From assembly GCF_016702655.1 (NCBI RefSeq), contig NZ_JADJDO010000006.1, positions 162,887 through 226,886 of the forward strand: 64,000 nt of DNA. The letters are read 5' to 3'. Shown here piece after piece: positions 8,596 through 17,360 of the stretch. Within the stretch, counting starts at the first letter, position 1. Each line of letters begins with the position of its first letter. This stretch comes from Ideonella sp. (GTDB lineage Bacteria > Pseudomonadota > Gammaproteobacteria > Burkholderiales > Burkholderiaceae_C). The translations under genes were made by a program, and so were the position numbers. The notes beneath the pieces were generated by a model that did not search any database, had not been told where the DNA came from, and saw only the letters and a list, made by a program, of their open reading frames with translations.

Positions 8596-9765
8596 ATGGC
8601 CGACTCCCAAGACGCACAAGACCGCAACCTGCCCGCCTCGCCGCAGCGGATCGAGAAGGCGCGCAAGGAAGGGCAGGTCGCACGCTCGCGCGACCTGGGC
8701 CACTTTGCCGCCGTCGGGGCCGGCGGCGCGGCGCTGGCGTTGCTCGCGCCGGCGCTCGGCGACACGCTCGCGCAGATGCTTGCGCGCGCGCTGCGCTTCG
8801 ACCTGCAGTCGCTGGCGCGCCCGGGCTTCATGGGCGAGCGCCTCGCGGAACTCGCACTGACGCTGGTCGCGGTCGCGTTTCCGATCGGCCTGCTGCTGGC
8901 CGCGGTGGCGCTCGCATGCGGCGTTGCGGCGGGCGGCTGGACCTGGAGCTGGAAGCCGATCGTCCCAAACCTGGACAAGATCGATCCGATTGCCGGCTTG
9001 AAGCGCATGCTGTCGCGGCACCAGCTCGTCGACACGCTCAAGGCGAGCCTGCTCGCGTTGCTGCTGGGTGGCATCGGCGCGCTCTACCTCAAGGCTCATG
9101 TCGACGACTTCGGCGGTGTGCACGCGCTGTCGCTGCCGGCGGCGCTGGTGCAGGCCGGCGGCACGCTGTTGCAGGGGCTGTCGCTGCTGCTGCTGCTGCT
9201 GGCGCTGTTCGCGCTCGTCGACGTACCGCTGCAGCGCCACCTGCACCGCACCAGGCTCAAGATGAGCCGCCAGGAGTTGAAGCAGGAGCACAAGGAGAAC
9301 GAGGGCAGCGTCGAGGTCAAGTCCAAGGTCAAGGCGCGCATGCGCGAGATGGCCAACCGGCGCATGCTCGCCGCCGTCCCGCAGGCCGACCTGGTGGTGA
9401 TGAACCCGACCCACTACGCGGTCGCGCTCAAGTACGACGACGCGAAGATGAACGCGCCGCGCGTCGTCGCCAAGGGGGCCGACCTGATGGCGCTGCGCAT
9501 CCGCGACAGCGCCTCGGGCGCGCGCGTGCCGGTGCTGCAGGCGCCGGTGCTGGCGCGGGCCCTCTTCGCGCATGCCGAGATCGACCGCGAGATCCCGGCC
9601 GCCCTGTTCGCAGCCGTGGCGCAGGTGCTGGCCTACGTCTACCAGTTGCGCGCGGCGATGCGGGGCCAGGCCGCGATGCCGGGCGATCTGCCCGAGCTCG
9701 CGGTGCCAGCCGAGCTCGATCCGCACCACTCGGCTGAACCTGTTGCGCAGGGAGCACCGGCATGA
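8596..9765 (+). CDS. flhB: flagellar export apparatus protein FlhB
   Basis: A 389-residue protein of the flagellar type III export gate. The hydrophilic N-terminus (LPASPQRIEKARKEGQVARS) and four membrane segments precede a cytoplasmic domain containing the autocleavage motif NPTHYAVALKYD (about residues 275-286), where cleavage between Asn and Pro switches export from rod/hook to filament proteins. The ATG at 8596 gives the normal FlhB start; upstream codons in frame are not family-like. flhA starts 4 bp before the flhB stop, so the pair is coupled. Confidence 0.96.
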   Translation: MADSQDAQDRNLPASPQRIEKARKEGQVARSRDLGHFAAVGAGGAALALLAPALGDTLAQMLARALRFDLQSLARPGFMGERLAELALTLVAVAFPIGLLLAAVALACGVAAGGWTWSWKPIVPNLDKIDPIAGLKRMLSRHQLVDTLKASLLALLLGGIGALYLKAHVDDFGGVHALSLPAALVQAGGTLLQGLSLLLLLLALFALVDVPLQRHLHRTRLKMSRQELKQEHKENEGSVEVKSKVKARMREMANRRMLAAVPQADLVVMNPTHYAVALKYDDAKMNAPRVVAKGADLMALRIRDSASGARVPVLQAPVLARALFAHAEIDREIPAALFAAVAQVLAYVYQLRAAMRGQAAMPGDLPELAVPAELDPHHSAEPVAQGAPA

Positions 9766-11855
9766 ACCCGCAAGCGCTGCAGAGGCTGCAGGCCTGGCTC
9801 GGCCCGAACGCGACCGCGATCAAGGCCCTGATGGCGCCGGTCTTCATCATCCTCGTGCTGTCGATGATGGTGCTGCCGCTGCCGCCGTTCGCGCTCGACA
9901 TGCTGTTCACCTTCAACATCGCGATGGCGCTGATGGTGATGCTGATCGCGGCCTACATGGTGCGTCCGCTGGACTTCTCGGCCTTCCCGGCAGTGATCCT
10001 GCTCACGACGCTGCTGCGCCTGTCGCTCAACGTCGCCTCGACGCGCGTCGTGCTGCTCGAGGGCCACACCGGCACCGGCGCCGCGGGGCGCGTCATCGAG
10101 TCCTTCGGCCACTTCCTGATCGGCGGCAACTTCGCGGTCGGCCTGATCGTGTTCGCGATCCTCGTCGTGATCAACTTCATCGTCGTCACCAAGGGCGCCG
10201 AGCGCATCGCCGAGGTCGCGGCGCGCTTCACGCTCGACGCGATGCCGGGCAAGCAGATGGCGATCGACGCCGACCTGAATGCCGGCCTGATCGACGAGAA
10301 GGAGGCCAAGCGCCGCCGCGCCGAGGTCGGCGAGGAGGCGGAGTTCTTCGGCTCGATGGACGGCGCGAGCAAGTACGTGCGCGGCGACGCGATGGCGGGC
10401 CTCTTGATCCTCGTCATCAACATCGTCGGCGGGTTCGCGATCGGCGTCGCGCAGCACGACCTGACGGTATCGCAGGCGGCCAACAGCTACATCCTGCTCG
10501 CCGTCGGCGACGCGCTGGTGGCGCAGATCCCGGCGCTCTTGATCTCGGTCGCTGCGGCGATGGTCGTCTCGCGCGTCGGCAAGGAGGAGGACATCGGCGG
10601 CCTGATCGGGCGCCAGGTCTTCGACTCGCCGCGCGCGCTCGCCGTGACTGCGGCCGTGATCGGCCTGCTGGGCGTGATCCCGGGCATGCCGCACATCGTG
10701 TTCCTGCTCATCGCGGCGAGCCTGGCCTGGGCTGCGCACTGGATGCGGCGGCGCAAGCAGCTCGCCGCGCGCACGCCGGCGGTGGCCGAGGTGATCCCCG
10801 AAGCCAATGTCGAGGCGACCTGGGACGATCTGCGCCCGGTCGACACGCTCGGCCTCGAGGTCGGCTATCGCCTGATCGCGCTCGTCGACAAGGAGCGCCA
10901 GGGCGACTTGCTCGCGCGCATCAAGGGCGTGCGGCGCAAGTTCGCACAGGAGGTCGGCTTCCTGCCGCCGCCGGTGCACATCCGCGACAACCTCGAGCTG
11001 AAGCCCAGCCACTACCGCCTCACGCTGCGCGGCGCGATCGTCGGCGAGGGCGAGGCCTTCCCGGGCATGCTGCTGGCCATCAACCCCGGCAGTGCGGCGG
11101 CGGGCCAGCCGCTGCTCGGTACTGCGACCACCGACCCCGCCTTCGGCCTGCCCGCGGTCTGGATCGAGGAGCGCCAGCGCGAGGCCGCCCAAATGAGTGG
11201 CTATACGGTCGTTGATTGCGCGACCGTCGTCGCGACCCATCTTTCACACTTGATGCAACTGCAGGCTGCCAGGTTGCTGGGGCGTGTGGAGACCCAGCAA
11301 CTGGTCGAACACGTGACCCGGCTGGCGCCCAAGTTGATCGAGGACGTGGTGCCCAAGATGGTCGGAATCGCGAGCTTGCAGAAGGTGCTTCAGTTGCTGC
11401 TCGAAGAGGGGGTGCACATCCGCGACATGCGCTCGATCGTCGAGAGCCTCGCCGAGCATGCGGCCACCGTCACCGATCCGGCCGAGCTCGCGCGGCGCAT
11501 CCGCGTCAGCCTCGCGCCGGCGATCGTGCAGCAGATCTACGGCCCGGCGCGCGAGCTCGACGTGATCGCGCTCGAGCCCGAGCTCGAGCGCATGGTCACC
11601 CAGGCCCTGAATTCGCCCCACGGCGCCGCGCTCGACCCGGGCGTGGCCGAGACGCTGACGCGCAGCGCCGCCGCCTCGGCACGGCGCCAGGAGGACCTCG
11701 GCCTGCCCGCCTGCCTGCTCGTTCCCGACCTGATCCGCGTACCGATGGCGCGCCTGCTCAAGCGCGCCGCGCCGCGCCTGCGCGTGCTCAGCCACAGCGA
11801 GATTCCCGAGACGCATTCGATCCGCATCGGGTCGGTGATCGGCGCAACGGCATGA
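9762..11855 (+). CDS. flhA: flagellar export apparatus protein FlhA
   Basis: A 697-residue protein, the normal size for FlhA. The N-terminal half has about eight membrane helices with the FHIPEP-family signature around RLSLNVASTRVVLLEGHTG and the cytoplasmic loop EVAARFTLDAMPGKQMAIDADLNA split over two lines of the family pattern. The C-terminal half is the soluble docking domain for export substrates and chaperones. It overlaps flhB (ATGA) and is followed 37 bp later by flhF. Confidence 0.96.
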   Translation: MNPQALQRLQAWLGPNATAIKALMAPVFIILVLSMMVLPLPPFALDMLFTFNIAMALMVMLIAAYMVRPLDFSAFPAVILLTTLLRLSLNVASTRVVLLEGHTGTGAAGRVIESFGHFLIGGNFAVGLIVFAILVVINFIVVTKGAERIAEVAARFTLDAMPGKQMAIDADLNAGLIDEKEAKRRRAEVGEEAEFFGSMDGASKYVRGDAMAGLLILVINIVGGFAIGVAQHDLTVSQAANSYILLAVGDALVAQIPALLISVAAAMVVSRVGKEEDIGGLIGRQVFDSPRALAVTAAVIGLLGVIPGMPHIVFLLIAASLAWAAHWMRRRKQLAARTPAVAEVIPEANVEATWDDLRPVDTLGLEVGYRLIALVDKERQGDLLARIKGVRRKFAQEVGFLPPPVHIRDNLELKPSHYRLTLRGAIVGEGEAFPGMLLAINPGSAAAGQPLLGTATTDPAFGLPAVWIEERQREAAQMSGYTVVDCATVVATHLSHLMQLQAARLLGRVETQQLVEHVTRLAPKLIEDVVPKMVGIASLQKVLQLLLEEGVHIRDMRSIVESLAEHAATVTDPAELARRIRVSLAPAIVQQIYGPARELDVIALEPELERMVTQALNSPHGAALDPGVAETLTRSAAASARRQEDLGLPACLLVPDLIRVPMARLLKRAAPRLRVLSHSEIPETHSIRIGSVIGATA

Positions 11856-11892
11856 GCCCCACGACCTGCTCGAACCTGCCGGAGGCAGCTGC

Positions 11893-13341
11893 ATGAACAT
11901 CCGCCGCTTCGCCGCGCGCACCTCGCGCGACGCATTGACCCTGGTGCGCCAGGCGCTCGGCGACGACGCCGTGGTGCTGTCGACCAAGCCCTGCGCCGAA
12001 GGCGTCGAGGTGATGGCGATGACGGCCGAGGGCGTGGCGCGCGCGGGCCGCACCGCAGTCGGCACCGGCGCCAAGACCCACGCGCGCGGCGCAGCCCGGC
12101 GCGTCGAGCCGACGCTCGAGCCCGCGCCGGGCGTCGACGAAGACGTGGCGCGCCTGACGATGAGCACGCTGTCGTTCCAGGACTACGTGCGCGAGCGCAT
12201 GCTGCGCCGCCGCCAGGCCGCGCTGGAAGGCACCGCCGAGCCGGCCGCTCCGGTCGAGGCGCTGGCGCCGGAGCGTGCGCCGGAGGCGCCGGCCGCCGCA
12301 GCACCGCTGCGCGAGCCGCCCGTGCTGCGCGAGGAGGTTGCGCCACGCAGCCGCGCGCCCGTTCTCGCCGACCAGGCCGGCGCAGGTTCCGCGCGCGACG
12401 AGTTGCTCGCCGAACTGCGCTCGGTCAAGGGCCTGATCGAGGACCGTTTCGGCGCGCTCGCCTTCATCGACAAGCTGCAGCGCCAGCCCGCCCAGGCGCG
12501 CCTGACGCAGCGCCTGCTCGACGCCGGCTTCTCGCCGGCACTGATTCGCAAGTTGAGTGTCGGCCTGCCGCAGGACGCCGGCGACGAGGCGGCCTGGGCC
12601 GCGGGCGTGCTCGAACGCAACCTCTACACCGGCGAGGCCGAAGGCGCGCTCGAGGAACAGGGCGGTGTCTATGCGCTCGTCGGTTCCACCGGCGTCGGCA
12701 AGACGACTTCCACCGCCAAGATCGCAGCCGCCTTCGCGACCCGTCACGGCGCATCGCAGCTCGGCCTGATCACGCTCGATGCCTACCGCGTCGCGGCGCA
12801 TGAGCAACTGCGCGCCTACGGCCGGATCCTGGGCGTGCCGGTGCACACCGCGCACGACCGCAGCTCGCTCGAGGATCTGCTCGACCTGCTGTCGGGTAAG
12901 CGCATGGTGCTGATCGACACCGCCGGCATGGCGCAGCGCGACGCCCGCACGCGCGAGCTGCTCGACATGCTGGCGCACCGCAGCATCAAGCGCCTGCTCG
13001 TCATCGACGCCGCTTCGCACGGCGAGACGATCGAGGACGTGATGCTCGCCTACCGCGGTGCGACCTGCGAGGGCGTGGTGCTGTCCAAGATCGACGAGGC
13101 GGTCAAGCTCGGCCCGGCGCTGGATGCGCTGATCCGCCACAAGGTCAAGCTCGTCGGCGTGGCCAACGGCCAGCGCGTGCCCGAGGACTGGCACCGCCTG
13201 TCGGCGCGTGCGCTGGTGCAGCGCGCGCTGCGCGCGATGACCGGCAGTGCCTACCGCCACGAGGCGGGCGACGTGAGCCTCGTGTTTGCCGGTGCGCCGG
13301 CCGCGGCGATGGCACTCGACGCCGCTCGTCCTGCCGCCTGA
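11893..13341 (+). CDS. flhF: SRP-type GTPase FlhF
   Basis: A 482-residue protein of the FlhF/FtsY GTPase family that places and numbers flagella at the pole. A variable Ala/Glu-rich N-terminal region (residues about 60-160) leads to the NG domain: P-loop GSTGVGKTTSTAK at about residue 260, then LITLDAYRVAAHEQLRAYG, VLIDTAGM and, near the end, LSKIDEAVKLG (G4). The ATG lies just after GGAGGCAGCTGC. It is followed 15 bp later by the FlhG-like gene, its usual partner. Confidence 0.95.
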   Translation: MNIRRFAARTSRDALTLVRQALGDDAVVLSTKPCAEGVEVMAMTAEGVARAGRTAVGTGAKTHARGAARRVEPTLEPAPGVDEDVARLTMSTLSFQDYVRERMLRRRQAALEGTAEPAAPVEALAPERAPEAPAAAAPLREPPVLREEVAPRSRAPVLADQAGAGSARDELLAELRSVKGLIEDRFGALAFIDKLQRQPAQARLTQRLLDAGFSPALIRKLSVGLPQDAGDEAAWAAGVLERNLYTGEAEGALEEQGGVYALVGSTGVGKTTSTAKIAAAFATRHGASQLGLITLDAYRVAAHEQLRAYGRILGVPVHTAHDRSSLEDLLDLLSGKRMVLIDTAGMAQRDARTRELLDMLAHRSIKRLLVIDAASHGETIEDVMLAYRGATCEGVVLSKIDEAVKLGPALDALIRHKVKLVGVANGQRVPEDWHRLSARALVQRALRAMTGSAYRHEAGDVSLVFAGAPAAAMALDAARPAA

Positions 13342-13356
13342 GCCTGGATCCCACGC

Positions 13357-14160
13357 ATGAGCCTGCACCACCGTCCCGACCAAGCCCAGGGCCTGCGGCG
13401 GCTGTTCGCGCCAGCGCGCCTGCGCCTGGTGCCGGTGGTCGCCAACCCGCACATGGCGTTTCCGGGGCTGATCCTCGAGCGGCTGTGCGCGGCGCTGGCC
13501 GGGCAGGGTGTGCACACGCTCGTCGTCGACGCGGCCGACAGTGCGCCGCTTGCCGACGAACTGGCGACGATGGGCCTGGCCGACTGCGTCGAGGCGCTGA
13601 CGCCCGACATGAGCTACCTCGCCGCGCGCGGCCTGCCGCTGCGCTATGTCGATGTGCACGGCTCGACGGCGTCGTTCCTGCAGGCCGCGGTCGATGCCGC
13701 GCCGCGCGCCGGGGTCGTGCTGGTGCACGCCAGTGCGAGCGACCTGGCGCGACTGTTCGCCCGCCAGACGCTGGTCGCCGAGGTCGTGCCGCTGCTGCTT
13801 GCCGACGACCGGCCGGCAAGCGTGACCCACGCCTACGCGGCGATGAAGTGGCTCGCGCTGCGGGCAAGGTTGTGCGTGTACCGCCTGCTGCTCGAGGTCG
13901 CACCCGGATCGCCGCGCGCGGCGCGCATCGCCGAGCAATTGGCGCAGTGCGCCGACACCTTTCTCGGCGCGCTGCTGCACGACTGTTCGCTCGTCGATCC
14001 GGCCGGCCATGCACAGGAGCAGCCGCCCGAGAGCCTGCGCCGCCTGGCGCGCGCGCTGCTCGGCGCGCCGCACGGCGATGCGGCTGTCGAAGGCGCGTCG
14101 AGGCTGCCACCTGCGACGTCGCGGCAGGCCCGCGCCTCTGCCTTCCAGGCCTTGAACTGA
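13357..14160 (+). CDS. divergent FlhG/FleN-like (MinD superfamily) protein without a P-loop
   Basis: A 267-residue protein in the exact slot (flhF-X-fliA) where the MinD-type ATPase FlhG/FleN normally sits. The start VPVVANPHMAFPGLILERL resembles a MinD N-terminus in which the Walker A loop GGKGGTGKT has been lost, and HTLVVDAAD matches the following strand; later segments fit the MinD fold only loosely. If it is FlhG, it cannot bind ATP in the usual way and may act as a structural partner of FlhF. Alternatively it is an unrelated flagellar accessory protein. The C-terminal 40 residues are Ala/Arg-rich and low complexity. Confidence 0.7.
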   Translation: MSLHHRPDQAQGLRRLFAPARLRLVPVVANPHMAFPGLILERLCAALAGQGVHTLVVDAADSAPLADELATMGLADCVEALTPDMSYLAARGLPLRYVDVHGSTASFLQAAVDAAPRAGVVLVHASASDLARLFARQTLVAEVVPLLLADDRPASVTHAYAAMKWLALRARLCVYRLLLEVAPGSPRAARIAEQLAQCADTFLGALLHDCSLVDPAGHAQEQPPESLRRLARALLGAPHGDAAVEGASRLPPATSRQARASAFQALN

Positions 14161-14183
14161 ATCCCCCGGAGCCGCCTTCCACC

Positions 14184-14897
14184 ATGTACACCGCCAAAGG
14201 CCAACTCGACGTCAACTCGATGCTCAAGCAGTACAGCCCGCTCGTGCGGCGCCTGGCGCACCAGATGATCGCCAAGCTGCCCGCCAACGTCGAGGTCGAT
14301 GACCTGATCCAGGTCGGCATGATCGGCCTGACCGATGCACTGTCGCGCTACGACGCGGCACAGGGCGTGCAGTTCGAGACCTTCGCGACGCAGCGCATCC
14401 GCGGCGCGATGCTCGACGAGCTGCGCGGCAACGACTACCTGTCGCGCGGAACGCGCAAGCACCAGCGCGAGATCGAGGGCGCGCTGCACCGGCTGCAGCA
14501 GCGCCTGGGCCGCGCGCCGGCCGAGAGCGAGATCGCCAAGGAGATGGGCTTGTCGCTCGCCGACTACCAGGAGCTGCTCGGCAAGGTGCGCGGCACCCAG
14601 CTCGTGTACCTGGAGGACATGTCGGGCGACGAGGGCGATGCCGATTTCCTGGACCGCCACGTGGCCGACGAGGAGGCCGATCCGCTCGCCCAGCTGCGCG
14701 ACCAGCGCATGCGCCAGGCGCTCGTCGATGCGATCAAGACCCTGCCCGAGCGCGAGCAGTACGTGATGAGCATGTACTACGAGCACGACATGAACCTGAA
14801 GGAAATCGCCGCCGTGCTCAAGGTCACCGAATCGCGCGTGTGCCAGCTGCACAGCCAGTCGATCGCGCGCCTGCGCGTCAAGCTGCGGGAGTGGTGA
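14184..14897 (+). CDS. fliA: RNA polymerase sigma factor FliA (sigma-28)
   Basis: A 237-residue sigma factor. Region 2 shows PLVRRLAHQM and VEVDDLIQVGMIGLTDALSRY; region 3 LGRAPAESEIAKEMGLSLADY; region 4 LPEREQYVMSMYYEHDMNLKEI ending in the helix-turn-helix VTESRVCQLHSQSIARLR, all standard for FliA. The start at the ATG 14184 gives the normal N-terminus; the open frame upstream belongs to the shadow of the preceding gene. FliA drives late flagellar and chemotaxis promoters such as the one seen before motA. Confidence 0.96.
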   Translation: MYTAKGQLDVNSMLKQYSPLVRRLAHQMIAKLPANVEVDDLIQVGMIGLTDALSRYDAAQGVQFETFATQRIRGAMLDELRGNDYLSRGTRKHQREIEGALHRLQQRLGRAPAESEIAKEMGLSLADYQELLGKVRGTQLVYLEDMSGDEGDADFLDRHVADEEADPLAQLRDQRMRQALVDAIKTLPEREQYVMSMYYEHDMNLKEIAAVLKVTESRVCQLHSQSIARLRVKLREW

Positions 14898-14965
14898 AGT
14901 GACAACCCCAAGACGCCTGGCGTCGTGACGGCCCCAAGACGCCTGCGGCATCGCCCCCCGAGGGG

Positions 14966-15145
14966 CCGAGCCCGGACACGAACAGTCCTGAGGACTGGTC
15001 GTGCCTGGCGAGGAGCCGGGCCTCTGGCCCGGCGCGGCCTGCAAGGTGCCAGGCCGCCTTGCGGGCTGAGGCCGGACGCGGACAGTCCCTGCGGACTGGC
15101 CGTGCCTGCCGAAGGACATCGGCCTCTGGCCGATGGCGGCCCGGC
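14966..15145 (+). repeat. two tandem REP-like hairpin units (copies B and C)
   Basis: Two units of the repeat seen between flhD and flhC follow fliA. Copy B has stems at 14983-14997 (CAGTCC/GGACTG) and 15016-15032 (CCGGGCC/GGCCCGG). Copy C has stems at 15083-15098 (CAGTCC/GGACTG) and 15118-15134 (ATCGGCC/GGCCGAT). GTGCCTG links the stems in all copies. In copy C the second stem has changed on both arms, keeping pairing, which argues that the folded form matters. The units fill most of the 294-bp gap before the chemoreceptor gene. Confidence 0.8.
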
Positions 15146-15191
15146 GGCGGCCGAGGTCTGCGTCAATTTGCGTTGCTGAGGTAGGCGAACC

Positions 15192-16544
15192 ATGTTCATG
15201 ACCTTCAAACGCGGTCGCGGCGTTGCTCCCGACGCCGCACCGATGCAGGCGCCGGCGCGCGAGCCGGACCTGCACGACACGGTCCAGGCAATGGGCCAGC
15301 AGGCGTCGCGCATCGGCCGCGACGCTGCCGACGTGCGCGGCATGCTCGACGACACGTTCAAGGCGACCGGTCTGCAGGCAGGTGCGATGGCGGCGCTTGC
15401 CGAGCAGGTGCAGCAGGTCACGCGGGCCCAGGATTCGATCGGCGCGCAGACCGCCCAGAGCCTGCACGCCGTGGCGCGCGCGCGTGGCGCCGTCGAAGCG
15501 GTCGGCAGCGAGGTTGCGGGCATCGTCGAGACGCTGCACAACGTGGCCGGCGCGGCGGCGGTGATCACGCAGATTGCGCTGCAGACGCGGCTGGTCGCGT
15601 TCAACGCCTCGGTCGAGGCCAAGCGCGCCGGCGACGCCGGACGTGCCTTCGGCGTCGTCGCCGAGGCAGTCAAGGACCTCGCCGCCAAGGTCGAGGAATC
15701 GTCCAAGCAGATCATGGCCACCGTCGGCGACCTGGATCAACGCGTGGCCGGACTCGCGCGCGAAATCCAGCCCGGCGCGGCACAAGGACAGCAGGGTGCC
15801 TTCCATCGGGCGCTCGCCGAGGTCGAGGGCGGCGTGGCGCGCATCACGCAGGCGGCCGAGCAGAGCCGCGGCGTCTGCGCCGGCCTGGACCGCCAGATGG
15901 GCGCGCTCGAAGGCGGCATGAGCGGCACCCAGCGCGTGCTCGAGTCGGCAATGCAGCGCAGCGAGGCCTTCCTCAAGATATCGGAGCAGCTCATCGAGCT
16001 CGTCGCCGAGAGCGGCATCGCCACCGAGGACACGCCCTATATCGAAGCCGCGCGCGCGGCAGCGGCGCAGGTTGCGAGACTGTTCGACGAAGCGCTGGCC
16101 AGCGGCAGCATTGCCGAGCAGGACCTCTTCGACGAGGACTACCGGCCGCTGCCGGGTACCGAGCCGGCGCAGGTGACGACGCGCTTCGTCGAGCTCACCG
16201 ACCGGCTGCTGCCGCAGGTGCAGGAGCGCGTGCTGGCGGGGCTGCCGCGCGTCGTGTTCTGCATCGCCGTCGACCGCAACGGCTACGTCGCCACGCACAA
16301 CCGCAAGTACTGCCAGCCGCAACGCCCGGGCGAACTGGCGTGGAACACCGCCAACAGCCGCTACCGGCGCATCTTCAACGACCGCACCGGCCTGGCCGCG
16401 GCGCGCAACCGGCGCCCCTTCCTGCTCCAGACCTACCGGCGCGACATGGGCAACGGCGAGTTCGTGTTGATGAAGGAAGCCTCGGCGCCGATCACGGTCA
16501 ACGGCCGCCACTGGGGCGGCCTGCGGCTTGCGTTCCAGTTCTGA
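15192..16544 (+). CDS. soluble methyl-accepting chemotaxis protein with C-terminal sensory region
   Basis: A 450-residue protein with no membrane segment. The MCP signalling hairpin is at about residues 60-220; its tip reads ITQIALQTRLVAFNASVEAK and continues RAGDAGRAFGVVAEAVKDLA, so it should contact CheA/CheW. The C-terminal region (about 340-450: VVFCIAVDRNGYVATHN through GRHWGGLRLAFQF) looks like a small ligand-binding domain of Cache/PAS character, an unusual placement after the signalling domain. It follows fliA and probably belongs to the flagellar regulon. The input signal is unknown. Confidence 0.85.
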   Translation: MFMTFKRGRGVAPDAAPMQAPAREPDLHDTVQAMGQQASRIGRDAADVRGMLDDTFKATGLQAGAMAALAEQVQQVTRAQDSIGAQTAQSLHAVARARGAVEAVGSEVAGIVETLHNVAGAAAVITQIALQTRLVAFNASVEAKRAGDAGRAFGVVAEAVKDLAAKVEESSKQIMATVGDLDQRVAGLAREIQPGAAQGQQGAFHRALAEVEGGVARITQAAEQSRGVCAGLDRQMGALEGGMSGTQRVLESAMQRSEAFLKISEQLIELVAESGIATEDTPYIEAARAAAAQVARLFDEALASGSIAEQDLFDEDYRPLPGTEPAQVTTRFVELTDRLLPQVQERVLAGLPRVVFCIAVDRNGYVATHNRKYCQPQRPGELAWNTANSRYRRIFNDRTGLAAARNRRPFLLQTYRRDMGNGEFVLMKEASAPITVNGRHWGGLRLAFQF

Positions 16545-17325
16545 CGCGCACCCGGCCGGCCCGGCGGACGCGCTGCGCTGGCCGCGGCCGGCACTGCTCG
16601 GCTGGGGCGGTGCGTGGGCGGCGTTCGCCGCGTTGGTGCGTGTCGGCGCGCCGACCTGGCCTGCCTTCGCTGCCGCCGCGCTGCTCGGCACGATGGCCGC
16701 AATGCTGGGCACGACGCGCTGGCGGCGTGCGCTGATCGGCGCGGGCTTTCCGCTGTCTTTCGCTGCCACCGGCCTGGCTGCGGGCCTGACGCCCTGGGCC
16801 TGGCTGCTGCCGCTCGCGGTGCTGGCGCTCGTCTATCCGCTGCGCAGCTGGACCGATGCGCCGGTCTTCCCGACGCCGAGGGGTGCGCTTGCCGGGCTGG
16901 CGCGGCGCGTGCCGCTGGCGCCGGGCGCGCGCGTGCTCGACGCGGGGTGCGGCCTCGGCGACGCGCTGCGCGAACTGGCGCGCGAGTATCCGCAGGCCCG
17001 CCTGGAGGGCGTGGAGTGGAGCCTGCCGCTGACGCTGCTCGCCGCGCTGCGCTGCCGCTCGGCGCAGGTGCGGCGCGCCGATCTGTGGGCCGAGGATTGG
17101 TCGCGCTTCGAGCTCGTCTACCTGTTCCAGCGCCCCGAAAGCATGGCGCGCGCCGACGCCAAGGCCAGTGCCGAACTGCGGCCCGGCGCCTGGCTGGCGA
17201 GCCTGGAATTCGAGGCGGCGGGGCTGGAGCCCGAGACGCGGCATCGCTGCGCCGACGGGCGCGTGCTGTGGCTCTACCGGGCGCCGCTGCGCCACCGCCC
17301 AACCCGGAGCCCGACAGGCTCCTAG
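16528..17325 (+). CDS. membrane-anchored class I SAM-dependent methyltransferase
   Basis: A 265-residue protein: two to four hydrophobic helices in the first 115 residues, then a methyltransferase domain with motif I ARVLDAGCGLGDALREL at about residue 135 and LEGVEWSLP as motif II. The TTG start at 16528 overlaps the chemoreceptor stop by 17 bp, suggesting coupling, but no alternative ATG is available and the true start is uncertain. The last residues are Arg/Pro-rich. Substrate and link to chemotaxis are not apparent. A TAGAAT at about 17323, at the end of the gene, may be the -10 box of the next one. Confidence 0.75.
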   Translation: MRSSSDAHPAGPADALRWPRPALLGWGGAWAAFAALVRVGAPTWPAFAAAALLGTMAAMLGTTRWRRALIGAGFPLSFAATGLAAGLTPWAWLLPLAVLALVYPLRSWTDAPVFPTPRGALAGLARRVPLAPGARVLDAGCGLGDALRELAREYPQARLEGVEWSLPLTLLAALRCRSAQVRRADLWAEDWSRFELVYLFQRPESMARADAKASAELRPGAWLASLEFEAAGLEPETRHRCADGRVLWLYRAPLRHRPTRSPTGS

Positions 17326-17360
17326 AATGACGGCCCCTGCGGCTCGGGTGGGCGCGTCGA

